From assembly GCA_041441455.1 (NCBI GenBank), contig JASDTB010000056.1, positions 5,041 through 69,040 on the forward strand: a DNA stretch of 64,000 nt. Direction: 5' to 3'. Source of the stretch: JAFIHK01 sp041441455 (GTDB taxonomy: Bacteria; Bacteroidota; Bacteroidia; Bacteroidales; UBA932). Positions 15,658 to 23,790 of the stretch are shown here, piece by piece. Numbering within the stretch: position 1 is the stretch's first letter; each line of letters opens with the position of its first letter. The translations under genes and the position numbers were made by a program. Under the pieces are notes generated by a model. It worked only from the letters and a program-made list of their open reading frames with translations. It was not told the DNA's origin and made no database searches.

Positions 15658-18465
15658 CTAGTTTTCCGGAGCAAAGATAAATGTCATCCGATTTTTTTGA
15701 GAGAAGAGTTGTTGAGCAAATTTCTTTAGCTCTTTTGATGTGATTTTATCAAAATAGTTCTCTTCGCCAATTGTAAGGTCAACATTGCCTTTGATGCTGT
15801 TTTTTAGATCTGCAGCCCAATCGCGTTTAATAGATTTTTTCTCCTCTACACCTTTTTTAAGGTAGAGCATCACCTCTTTTACCTCTTTATCTGAGACCCC
15901 CTCGGTAGTGACTTTTTCAATCTCTTTTTGTACGATTTCTGCAAGCTCTTGTACAAGCTTAGGATCGGTGTCGAAGTCAACAGATATTCTGAATAGTGGT
16001 TGAGGATATTGAATTGTTCCAATACCAACACCAACATGATATGTGCCACCTTTCTCTTCTCTGATTGATTTCATATACCTCTCTCTAAGGATATATACAA
16101 GGAAACGAGCTTTAACATAGTTCTCTGTTGTATACTCTACTTTTCCAGAATATGATCTATAAAAACTTGCTTTAGAGCTTTTTAAATTTTTTCCTTTGTA
16201 GAATAGAGATACTTCTCCTTTGCGTACAACAGGTTCTCTGTCTTTAAATTGAGAAGTAGGAGCTGATTTATCAGAAAGGGTCGCGATGTATTTTTCGCAA
16301 AGTGCTTTAATCTCCGAAGGTTCTGCAGGTCCAGAAAGGATATAAGTAAATTGAGACGGAGTGCAGAAGTGAGCATCATAAAGTTTGGAGATGTTTGTTA
16401 TAGACGCAAGTTCTATCTCCGATGGAGTGATTTTGCCGCTGAAAGGGTAGTATGAGTATTCTAATTTTTGGCATGTGTCTTTATAGATCTCATGACTTCC
16501 AGTTGGCATGGCTAGCTCTTTTAATGTTTGAGTCTTCGAATAGGCTATATCTTTATCATCGATAGAATATTCCGACATATATAGATTTAGTAACTTGAAG
16601 AGATTTTCTGCACTTTTCTTAGTGAAAGTTCCAGAAAATTCATCGTATCTATAGTCGATAGATGGCTTTAAGGATACATTATTGGCTGCGCACCATTTTG
16701 TCATATCCTGTTTTTTGAGTCCACCGATAATAAATTGAGAGGTGAATCTCTCCATAAAACGGGTTAGCTTCAGATCTTTTTCATCTGTTGCAGAGTAGCC
16801 CCCTTTCTTTATTGCATATAGCTTGATATTATCTCCTTGCTCGCCACTCTTTTTGAAAATAACTTTTGCACCATTTGCTAATTGCCAAGTATAAGTTGTG
16901 TCTTTGGATATTACTTCGCTCTTTGCAGCTATAGGTGTCAGATTTTTTTCGAATTGGAGTGTTTTGTTTTTTATAGGCTCGTATTTTGGCAAGTCAGAGT
17001 CTTTAATCTCTTTCATGAATTTCAAGCACTCCTCTTTAGTTGGAAGATTAATAGAGTCTTTTTGAGGACACGCAAAGATTAGCAGACGATTGTCGGCCCT
17101 GATCATTTTTGGTGTGAATTCATTAACTTGCTCTGTTGTAATGGATTTTAAGCACTCTGTCTGTAGCTTATATCTCTCTTCTGGAGAGATCAATGGCTCA
17201 TTGCGAGTGAAGTGCTCAACTATTCTGTTAACATAGTCCTCATTCTTCTGATCTTTAGCTCTGCGGTAGTTGCTCTCTATCTGCTTTTTGACAGCAGGGA
17301 TTGCTATAGTTAGCTCCTCTTTGCTGAATCCGTGTTTTGCGACTCTTTCGATCTCTGTAACTACAACTTTAGCTGCGTCAACCATTCTGTTTCCAATTGG
17401 AAGTGCTGTAATTGTAAATGTTCTCATCGCGTAGCTTATGGCTCCAGTTGCAGGGATTGCTGCTTTTACCATTGAGTCTGCAGGAAGACGGTCACATCTG
17501 TTTTTGATCATCTCGCTAACTAAGTTTTGCATCACTTCGTCGTAGATGAGTTGCTTTGTCTGTTTTTCGGGAGTAGAAACAAATGGGTATTTAATTACGA
17601 TCCTTGTTGAGTATCCTTTGCTCTCTGGGTCGGTAATGTAACCAATGATTGGCTCTGCGTTATCGGGAACCGAATAGCTCTCTCTCTTTGCAGGATTTTT
17701 TGCCTTTGGAATAGAAGAGAACATCTTTTTGATTCTGTTTTCGATATCGTTAACATCGATATCTCCAACTACTACTACTGCTTGGAGGTCTGGTCTGTAC
17801 CATTTGTGGTAGTAGTCAACAAGAGTTTGAGGTTTAAATGTATTGATGATTTCGGGGAGACCGATTACGTCTCTCTCTGCAAATCTAGACCCAGTCTGTT
17901 GAATCTTGAAGATTGCCTTCATCATTCTTGTTCTCGCATCGTCGCCTCTGCGCCACTCTTCGCGGATAACTCCTCTCTCTGCCTCAATTTCTTTAGGCTC
18001 ACAAGAGATGTAGTATGACCAATCGTGAAGTACTAGGAGGGCTGAATCAACGACAGTTGGTCTAACCACTGGAACCGATGATAAGTTGTAGACTGTTCTG
18101 TCCATCGAAGTGTAGGCGTTTATATTTGCACCAAACTTTACACCTATGCTTGCAAAGTATTCAAGCATTTTCTTCTTTGGATAGTGTTTTGTTCCATTGA
18201 AAGCCATATGCTCCAGGAAGTGAGCTAGTCCTCTTTGGTTGCTCTCTTCTTGAAGTGAGCCGACGTTGTGGATGATGAAAAATTCTGCTCTATTGGCAGG
18301 ATTTTGTGCCTTTCTGATGTAATAGGTTAGTCCATTTTCGAGCTTACCAATTTTAATCTGTTCATCGACTGGCAGTTTGTCGCCTTTTACAAATTCTTGT
18401 GAAAAAGCAAAATGCACACTCATAACGAGTATAAGTGTGCATAATGTTTTGTTGAAAAGGGTCAT
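15658..18465 (-). CDS. Exported M16 (pitrilysin/PqqL-like) zinc peptidase
   Basis: 935 residues, signal peptide to about residue 22 (SVHFAFSQ). The inverted zinc motif HFLEH (His82, Glu85, His86) in GLAHFLEHMAFNGTKHYP, with the downstream glutamate in EIEAERGVIREEW, marks an active N-terminal M16 domain; a second, inactive-type M16 half follows (RYMKSIREEKGGTYHVGVG). This two-half layout and length match PqqL-like periplasmic enzymes that clip peptides or small proteins in a closed chamber. It starts in a TAATG overlap with the polyferredoxin gene, implying coupled translation. A paralogue of identical length lies divergently at 20956. Confidence 0.93.
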   Translation of the reverse strand: MTLFNKTLCTLILVMSVHFAFSQEFVKGDKLPVDEQIKIGKLENGLTYYIRKAQNPANRAEFFIIHNVGSLQEESNQRGLAHFLEHMAFNGTKHYPKKKMLEYFASIGVKFGANINAYTSMDRTVYNLSSVPVVRPTVVDSALLVLHDWSYYISCEPKEIEAERGVIREEWRRGDDARTRMMKAIFKIQQTGSRFAERDVIGLPEIINTFKPQTLVDYYHKWYRPDLQAVVVVGDIDVNDIENRIKKMFSSIPKAKNPAKRESYSVPDNAEPIIGYITDPESKGYSTRIVIKYPFVSTPEKQTKQLIYDEVMQNLVSEMIKNRCDRLPADSMVKAAIPATGAISYAMRTFTITALPIGNRMVDAAKVVVTEIERVAKHGFSKEELTIAIPAVKKQIESNYRRAKDQKNEDYVNRIVEHFTRNEPLISPEERYKLQTECLKSITTEQVNEFTPKMIRADNRLLIFACPQKDSINLPTKEECLKFMKEIKDSDLPKYEPIKNKTLQFEKNLTPIAAKSEVISKDTTYTWQLANGAKVIFKKSGEQGDNIKLYAIKKGGYSATDEKDLKLTRFMERFTSQFIIGGLKKQDMTKWCAANNVSLKPSIDYRYDEFSGTFTKKSAENLFKLLNLYMSEYSIDDKDIAYSKTQTLKELAMPTGSHEIYKDTCQKLEYSYYPFSGKITPSEIELASITNISKLYDAHFCTPSQFTYILSGPAEPSEIKALCEKYIATLSDKSAPTSQFKDREPVVRKGEVSLFYKGKNLKSSKASFYRSYSGKVEYTTENYVKARFLVYILRERYMKSIREEKGGTYHVGVGIGTIQYPQPLFRISVDFDTDPKLVQELAEIVQKEIEKVTTEGVSDKEVKEVMLYLKKGVEEKKSIKRDWAADLKNSIKGNVDLTIGEENYFDKITSKELKKFAQQLFSQKNRMTFIFAPEN

Positions 18466-20417
18466 TATTTGTTGGTTTTTAAAGTTGCACCAGGTTCTGA
18501 GAAGGTAAATTTAGGTTCTACAACCTGAATCTCTCCCTCTTTAGTTTTTACAGTCCATTTGGTTTTTGTAAGTGCCTTCCATATTTTGTCGTCATTTAAA
18601 ACCTCTTGCGAGTATTTAATTCTGAAAACTGGAAGATCGTTATCGTTGAGAGCAGTTTCGATTCCAAGGAAGCCTTCTTGAAGTGAAAGGTGGCTTGAAA
18701 GATATGGAATGTTTCTAATGATAAGCGGTTTATCTAAATCTGTATAAACAATTTCATAAACAGCCTCTTTCTTGCCTGCATATTTTTCTACATTACTTTC
18801 GTATTGCTTTTTGTAGAAATGGAATTGTCTCTCTAAGAACTCTCTCTTTGAAATTGTATCTACTTTGTCTTCAATTGAGATGAATTCGAAGTCAACCTCA
18901 ACCTTTTTCACTCCACCTCCATGAACTGGCATCTGTAGCTCTTTCATCTCAACGGTGTTTTTAATAAAGTCGATATCAATAGGCTCATTGATGTTCATAT
19001 AAAGTCTGACGATAAGTGGACATGCATACTCTGTCTCAAGTCCATAATAGCCTTTTTTACTTAGTCTGAATTGCATTCCCAAATAATTTGGGTCCATCTT
19101 GTCAAACATTTTTTCGGTGCGAATAGTCACAACTTTAACTTGTTTCTCTTCTGCAGGAGGATTAGCTATTCTAAATTTCGCAGGAGTGTAGATTAATTCG
19201 CGAATCTTTTCGGGAGTTATTTCACTTGGAACGTAATAGATTTCAACAGTATGGTGCTTTACATATGTTGCAACACCATATACTCCAGGGATTTTTTGAA
19301 GTTGTGCCGAAAATGCTTTTGAACTTCCGAAGCATTTTACCGAACGTAGTCCATCTACTTGTAGCTTCTCTAGTTTATCGTATTTTGTTTTGTCACCCCA
19401 CTTTTCGTCAATTGTTGGAAGCTCATATACAGATCCTAAGTAGAGGGCTAAAGCAAACATAACTACAGTCAGGATGGCAGGAAGCCAACGGAGATTCTTT
19501 TTTCCAGATATTGTCAGCGCAGACTTATTACATGCTGTGATACATTCGCCGCAAAGGGTACAGTCGATGTCTTTAACAGTGTCGGTTTTGCAAACATCAA
19601 TACCGTAAGGGCATTTTTTTGTGCAAAGTCCGCAGTCATTACAAAGCTCTTTATCTTTTTTGATTTTTAATATCGGGAAGATATTTGTTTCGTGGTAAAC
19701 AATCTCTAGAATAAATCCAGTAATACAGACAGCCCCCAAGATGTATACCCAAGAAATTGCCAGTCCAGATAGATTTGCTACTGCATAAAGTCCAATCAAG
19801 ATAACAAATGATATGGTGAATTTGAATACATTGCTTAGTGCTCCAAGTGGACAGATGTATTTGCACCAAAACATATCTACAACAAAGTTTCCTATAAAGA
19901 AAACTGCGATTGCAGCAATTGCCATCCATAGAGTCAACTCTCCTTGAAAGCCTGTAGCAAAGGCGTAATAAGGATCGAAGTTCTTACAAAATAGTTCGGA
20001 GCTTGAGATGGTGTAATAGAAAATAATAAATAATAAGATGTATTTGAATGATCTTAAAATTTTGTCTGCAATTGACTTCGATTTTATTTCGAATGTCTTG
20101 ATTTTTAGTTTTTTTCTAAGACGGGCTGTATATTCTCCGATAGTGCCTAATGGGCAGATATATCCACAGAATAGTTTGCTGAAGAGTATTATTCCAACAG
20201 CAAGTGCAACTCCCATCATAATTTGGGTCATTGTCATGCTGCATGCTAGAGATCCATTTACTAGATAAGAGCCTAGAGTTTCAATTCCTCCTAGAGGACA
20301 GTATGCCTCAGGATCGGCTGTCTCGTTTCCGAAGATTTTTGTAAGAAATACTATAATGGCGATTAATGTTCCCCATTGCAATATTGCTTTTGCCGGATTT
20401 TTCCACAGAGATTTCAT
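18465..20417 (-). CDS. Membrane polyferredoxin (NapH/CcoG-like) with C-terminal HMA-like domain
   Basis: 650 residues. The N-terminal half has about six membrane helices with CGYICPLG (about 84-91) and CKYICPLG (about 185-192), as in NapH/NosR/CcoG membrane ferredoxins. Two [4Fe-4S] binding clusters follow (Cys259/262/265/269 and Cys286/289/292/296), then a last helix (about 312-332). The periplasmic C-terminal 320 residues are unusual: about 350-410 resembles a heavy-metal-associated fold (DGLRSVKCFGSSKAFSAQL...GVYGVATYV) without CxxC. It should move electrons across or along the inner membrane. It sits between a small secreted protein and an M16 peptidase; the functional link is unclear. 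Confidence 0.82.
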   Translation of the reverse strand: MKSLWKNPAKAILQWGTLIAIIVFLTKIFGNETADPEAYCPLGGIETLGSYLVNGSLACSMTMTQIMMGVALAVGIILFSKLFCGYICPLGTIGEYTARLRKKLKIKTFEIKSKSIADKILRSFKYILLFIIFYYTISSSELFCKNFDPYYAFATGFQGELTLWMAIAAIAVFFIGNFVVDMFWCKYICPLGALSNVFKFTISFVILIGLYAVANLSGLAISWVYILGAVCITGFILEIVYHETNIFPILKIKKDKELCNDCGLCTKKCPYGIDVCKTDTVKDIDCTLCGECITACNKSALTISGKKNLRWLPAILTVVMFALALYLGSVYELPTIDEKWGDKTKYDKLEKLQVDGLRSVKCFGSSKAFSAQLQKIPGVYGVATYVKHHTVEIYYVPSEITPEKIRELIYTPAKFRIANPPAEEKQVKVVTIRTEKMFDKMDPNYLGMQFRLSKKGYYGLETEYACPLIVRLYMNINEPIDIDFIKNTVEMKELQMPVHGGGVKKVEVDFEFISIEDKVDTISKREFLERQFHFYKKQYESNVEKYAGKKEAVYEIVYTDLDKPLIIRNIPYLSSHLSLQEGFLGIETALNDNDLPVFRIKYSQEVLNDDKIWKALTKTKWTVKTKEGEIQVVEPKFTFSEPGATLKTNK

Positions 20418-20434
20418 AGTTTATTGATTTTAGG

Positions 20435-20773
20435 TTATCGTTTATTCTTTTTTGCATTTTCAGGATCTGCAGCTGCTTTCTCTCTGTATGTTTTGTATCT
20501 CTCTTCTCCAATTACTGCTGTTATTTTTTTTGGCAAGTCTTGTATTACCGCTTTAAGTTTTTCTCTATCGTCGATTACTGCATTTGCCTCTTTTTGGTAA
20601 TCCATGTAAACAACAATCAGTTTGCTTGACTCTTCTGGAGTAATTTGAATGTATTTGGTCATGAATGCTACTTTCTCTTTAGCGAACACTTCGGGGGTTT
20701 TTCCGTTTTGTGCAGTTGCTGTAACAGCGAAGAGGCAAACAAAGCCTAACATAATGGCGATAAGTTTTTTCAT
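20435..20773 (-). CDS. Small secreted helical protein (Spy/CpxP-like, uncertain)
   Basis: 112 residues with a clear signal peptide (MKKLIAIMLGFVCLFAVTATAQ) and a charged, mostly helical mature part. ITPEESSKLIVVYMDYQ and IGEERYKTYREKA resemble the LTxxQ-type helices of periplasmic Spy/CpxP chaperones, a similarity that is common in Bacteroidetes proteins of this size but weak. It is the first gene of the minus-strand run, 17 bases before the polyferredoxin gene. Its promoter region is shared with the divergent M16 gene and contains large inverted repeats. Confidence 0.6.
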   Translation of the reverse strand: MKKLIAIMLGFVCLFAVTATAQNGKTPEVFAKEKVAFMTKYIQITPEESSKLIVVYMDYQKEANAVIDDREKLKAVIQDLPKKITAVIGEERYKTYREKAAADPENAKKNKR

Positions 20774-20818
20774 AATTTTCGGATTTTTATTTCGTATTGT
20801 TTGGCTATTTGACTGCGC

Positions 20819-20870
20819 ATGTCGAATATGGTTTAATCATAAATTCGACTCCTATGTTCGATTAAACCAT
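20819..20870. promoter_or_regulatory. Interlocking inverted repeats between divergent peptidase units
   Basis: ATGGTTTAATC (20828-20838) pairs with GATTAAACCAT (20860-20870), 11 bp perfect with a 21-base spacer. Inside it GTCGAAT (20821-20827) pairs with ATTCGAC (20843-20849), and GTTCGAT (20856-20862) is a near copy. The block lies between the starts at 20773 (minus) and 20956 (plus) and could bind one regulator controlling both units. Confidence 0.55.
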
Positions 20871-20955
20871 TTATAGTTTATGTAGTCTTTATTAAAACGA
20901 AAACCGCCACCAGTAAATGTGAGTGACGAGCATCTTCGTTTATAAACCTTAAACT

Positions 20956-23763
20956 ATGAAAAAAATAATTGTTCTGACATCTGCTATATTGCTAGCAGTG
21001 TTGAACTTAATGGCACAATCTTCTGGATATTATACTATTCCAGAGGATAAATCTGTTGTTTCTGGCAAGCTTGCCAACGGAATGACATATTTCATAAAGA
21101 AAAATTCTAACCCTGCAGGTAAGGGAGAATTTTTTATTGTTCACAATGTTGGAGCCATCCAAGAAGAGGATAACCAAGATGGTCTTGCCCATTTTCTTGA
21201 ACATATGGCTTTCAATGGTACTAAAAACTTTCCAGGAAAGACGATGCTCGACTATCTCAATAAAATTGGGGTAAGATTCGGTTATGAGGTTAATGCCTAC
21301 ACATCTAAGGAGAGAACTGTATACAACATTTCGAATGTTCCTTTAAATAGAAATTCTGTTGTTGACTCTGTATTGTTAATGCTTCACGATTGGTCTTCTT
21401 ATATCACCTGCGACCCTAAAGAGATAAATAAGGAGAGAGGTGTAATTAGAGAAGAGTGGAGATTGGGAGATAATGCAAGAGGTAGAATGTATACTAACAC
21501 AGCTAAAATTCTTTATACAGGTTCAAAGTTCGCTGAGCGAGATGTTATTGGTGATACTGCTGTTATAAATAATTTTGTTCCTTCTGTATTGACTGATTTC
21601 TATCATAAATGGTATAGACCCGATCTACAAGCAATTGTATTAGTTGGAGATTTTGATGTTAAAGAGATTGAGAAAAAAGTTGTGTCACTGTTCTCAAAGA
21701 TTCCAAAAGTAGCTAAACCATCTGCGAAAATAAATTATTCAGTTCCTCAGAATGATAAACCAATTTTGGGATACTTTACTGACCCTGAGTCAAGAGCATT
21801 GTCAGTAAAGTTATATTATAAACATAAAGCGCCTACAGCCGAATTAAAGCATTCTACAAAGAGTATTCATGATAAGTTGGCTATTACGCTTGCTGTAAAT
21901 ATGCTTGGTAAGAAGCTTGATATTGCGAAAGATAAACCAGGAGCATTGTATCGCACCGCAGTTGCAGTAACCGGCGACGGCAATGGCGATATGAATTACA
22001 TTCAGATGACTGTCTCACCAATCGGGAAAAACCTCAAGGACGCTTTTAAAGGTTTGGTAACCGATATGAAGAGAGTGAAAAAATATGGTTTTTCTGAAAA
22101 GGATCTTGCATTATCTAAAGAGGACATGCTCAAAAAGAATGCAGTGAATATTAACTCAATGGCAGACTTAAAGAACGGACAGTACGTTGAGTATATTGTT
22201 AGACACTTCACTCAAGATGAACCATTAATTACAGACAGAGAGCGTCTACAGTTGGAGCGTAAGATCTTAGAAGAGATTACACTGAATGATATTAACTCTT
22301 CTTTAAATAGAATTTTTCCAGATAGCAACAGAGTATTTGTATTTGCAGGAAATATTGCAGATAAAGAGACTTTTCCTTCTGAGTCTTTCGTTTTATCCGA
22401 GATCTATAAAGACATTGATAAAACATTGACTCCTTTTGAAGAGCATGCAATTGCAAAGGATTTATATGATTTTTCAAAGATTTCTGCTGGAAAGATTATT
22501 GAAGAAAAGGCTGCCAATCAGTTTGGATATAAGGAGTGGAGACTATCCAACGGTCTAATTGTTTATTGGGCTCCAAATAATGAAAATGGGGCGAAGATTC
22601 ATATCCATGGTGAGTCAGATGGAGGTTTAATTCATATGTCAACAAATGATCTTACTAAAGGTAAGATGATCAGTAATATTTCAAGGATAAAGGGTTTAGG
22701 TAATTTGAACGATAAAGAGCTTAAAGCATTTATGATCGGTAAGACTTCTGGTGTTTTTTATAGTATCGGAAGAGATGCGAAAGTGCTAGATGCCTCTTCT
22801 GAAAAGAGTGATGCTGAGTTGTTGATGAAACAAGTCTATTTAAACTTTACTAAGCCAGTATTTGACTCTCTTTCATATGTGAAATTTATTGATCGCCAGA
22901 AGGAGATGATGAAAGATATGTCTGAAGAGATAATTTATATGGATAGTGTTACAAACTTTATTTACTCTGGTAGCCCTATTGTAAAGAGTCTTAAGTCAAA
23001 AGACTTAGAAGGTCTCGTATACAACGAAGTTGTTGATTACTACAGAAAAACTATGTGCAATGCAACAGGATTCAAATTTGTATTTTCGGGACCTATTTCT
23101 GAGAGTGATGCTAAAATATTGGTTGAGAGATATTTGGCTACACTACCTGTTCTCCCTGTCAATTTGAAAGTTATCAATTCTTCCCCTATTTATGCAAAAG
23201 GGTGTAAAAATATGACATTTAAGTCTAAAACAGCCACTACGCCTAGAACTGTGATTTCGGTATTGTATTCTGGAGATATGAAATATAGTGCTGAAAATTA
23301 TATTAAACTTTCAATTTTAAGATATGTTTTGTCTGACAGATATTTAAACAGCATACGTGAGGAAAAAGGTGGTGCTTACTACGTTTCAGTAGCAGATCAG
23401 GTGTTTGTAAAACCGCAGAATAGAGTATCTTTGAGAGTTGATTTCGAAACTGATCCAAAATTAAGTTACGATTTGTTAGCACTTGTTCAAAGTGAGATCG
23501 ATAAAATTGTAAAGGAGGGGCCAGAGCAAAGATCTGTTAATGATGCAGTTCTATTTATGAAAAAGAAGTTTGGTGAGGCGGAATCGAAAAAGGCTTTCAA
23601 TGAGGCAAGATTTACGAGCATGCTGTTTGAAGGTGTTGACCTGTATGATGGATATGTAAAAATGTTGGAAAAGATTACACCAGCCGACTTAAGAAAATTT
23701 GCCGCTGAATTGTTTAAGCAAAACAATAAATTGACTATGATAAAAGAACCTGAAACGAAATAA
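20956..23763 (+). CDS. Exported M16 (pitrilysin/PqqL-like) zinc peptidase, second copy
   Basis: 935 residues, signal peptide to about residue 20 (AVLNLMAQ). Zinc site HFLEH (His79, Glu82, His83) in GLAHFLEHMAFNGTKNFP, with the distal glutamate in ERGVIREEWRLGDN; C-terminal half with YLNSIREEKGGAYYVSV. It is a diverged paralogue of 15658-18465, transcribed the opposite way from a shared control region. It ends 27 bases before the TonB receptor at 23791 and so appears to head a peptidase/receptor transcript. Likely role: trimming peptides in the periplasm. Confidence 0.93.
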   Translation: MKKIIVLTSAILLAVLNLMAQSSGYYTIPEDKSVVSGKLANGMTYFIKKNSNPAGKGEFFIVHNVGAIQEEDNQDGLAHFLEHMAFNGTKNFPGKTMLDYLNKIGVRFGYEVNAYTSKERTVYNISNVPLNRNSVVDSVLLMLHDWSSYITCDPKEINKERGVIREEWRLGDNARGRMYTNTAKILYTGSKFAERDVIGDTAVINNFVPSVLTDFYHKWYRPDLQAIVLVGDFDVKEIEKKVVSLFSKIPKVAKPSAKINYSVPQNDKPILGYFTDPESRALSVKLYYKHKAPTAELKHSTKSIHDKLAITLAVNMLGKKLDIAKDKPGALYRTAVAVTGDGNGDMNYIQMTVSPIGKNLKDAFKGLVTDMKRVKKYGFSEKDLALSKEDMLKKNAVNINSMADLKNGQYVEYIVRHFTQDEPLITDRERLQLERKILEEITLNDINSSLNRIFPDSNRVFVFAGNIADKETFPSESFVLSEIYKDIDKTLTPFEEHAIAKDLYDFSKISAGKIIEEKAANQFGYKEWRLSNGLIVYWAPNNENGAKIHIHGESDGGLIHMSTNDLTKGKMISNISRIKGLGNLNDKELKAFMIGKTSGVFYSIGRDAKVLDASSEKSDAELLMKQVYLNFTKPVFDSLSYVKFIDRQKEMMKDMSEEIIYMDSVTNFIYSGSPIVKSLKSKDLEGLVYNEVVDYYRKTMCNATGFKFVFSGPISESDAKILVERYLATLPVLPVNLKVINSSPIYAKGCKNMTFKSKTATTPRTVISVLYSGDMKYSAENYIKLSILRYVLSDRYLNSIREEKGGAYYVSVADQVFVKPQNRVSLRVDFETDPKLSYDLLALVQSEIDKIVKEGPEQRSVNDAVLFMKKKFGEAESKKAFNEARFTSMLFEGVDLYDGYVKMLEKITPADLRKFAAELFKQNNKLTMIKEPETK

Positions 23764-23790
23764 ACAATTAATAACCTAAATAATAACACA

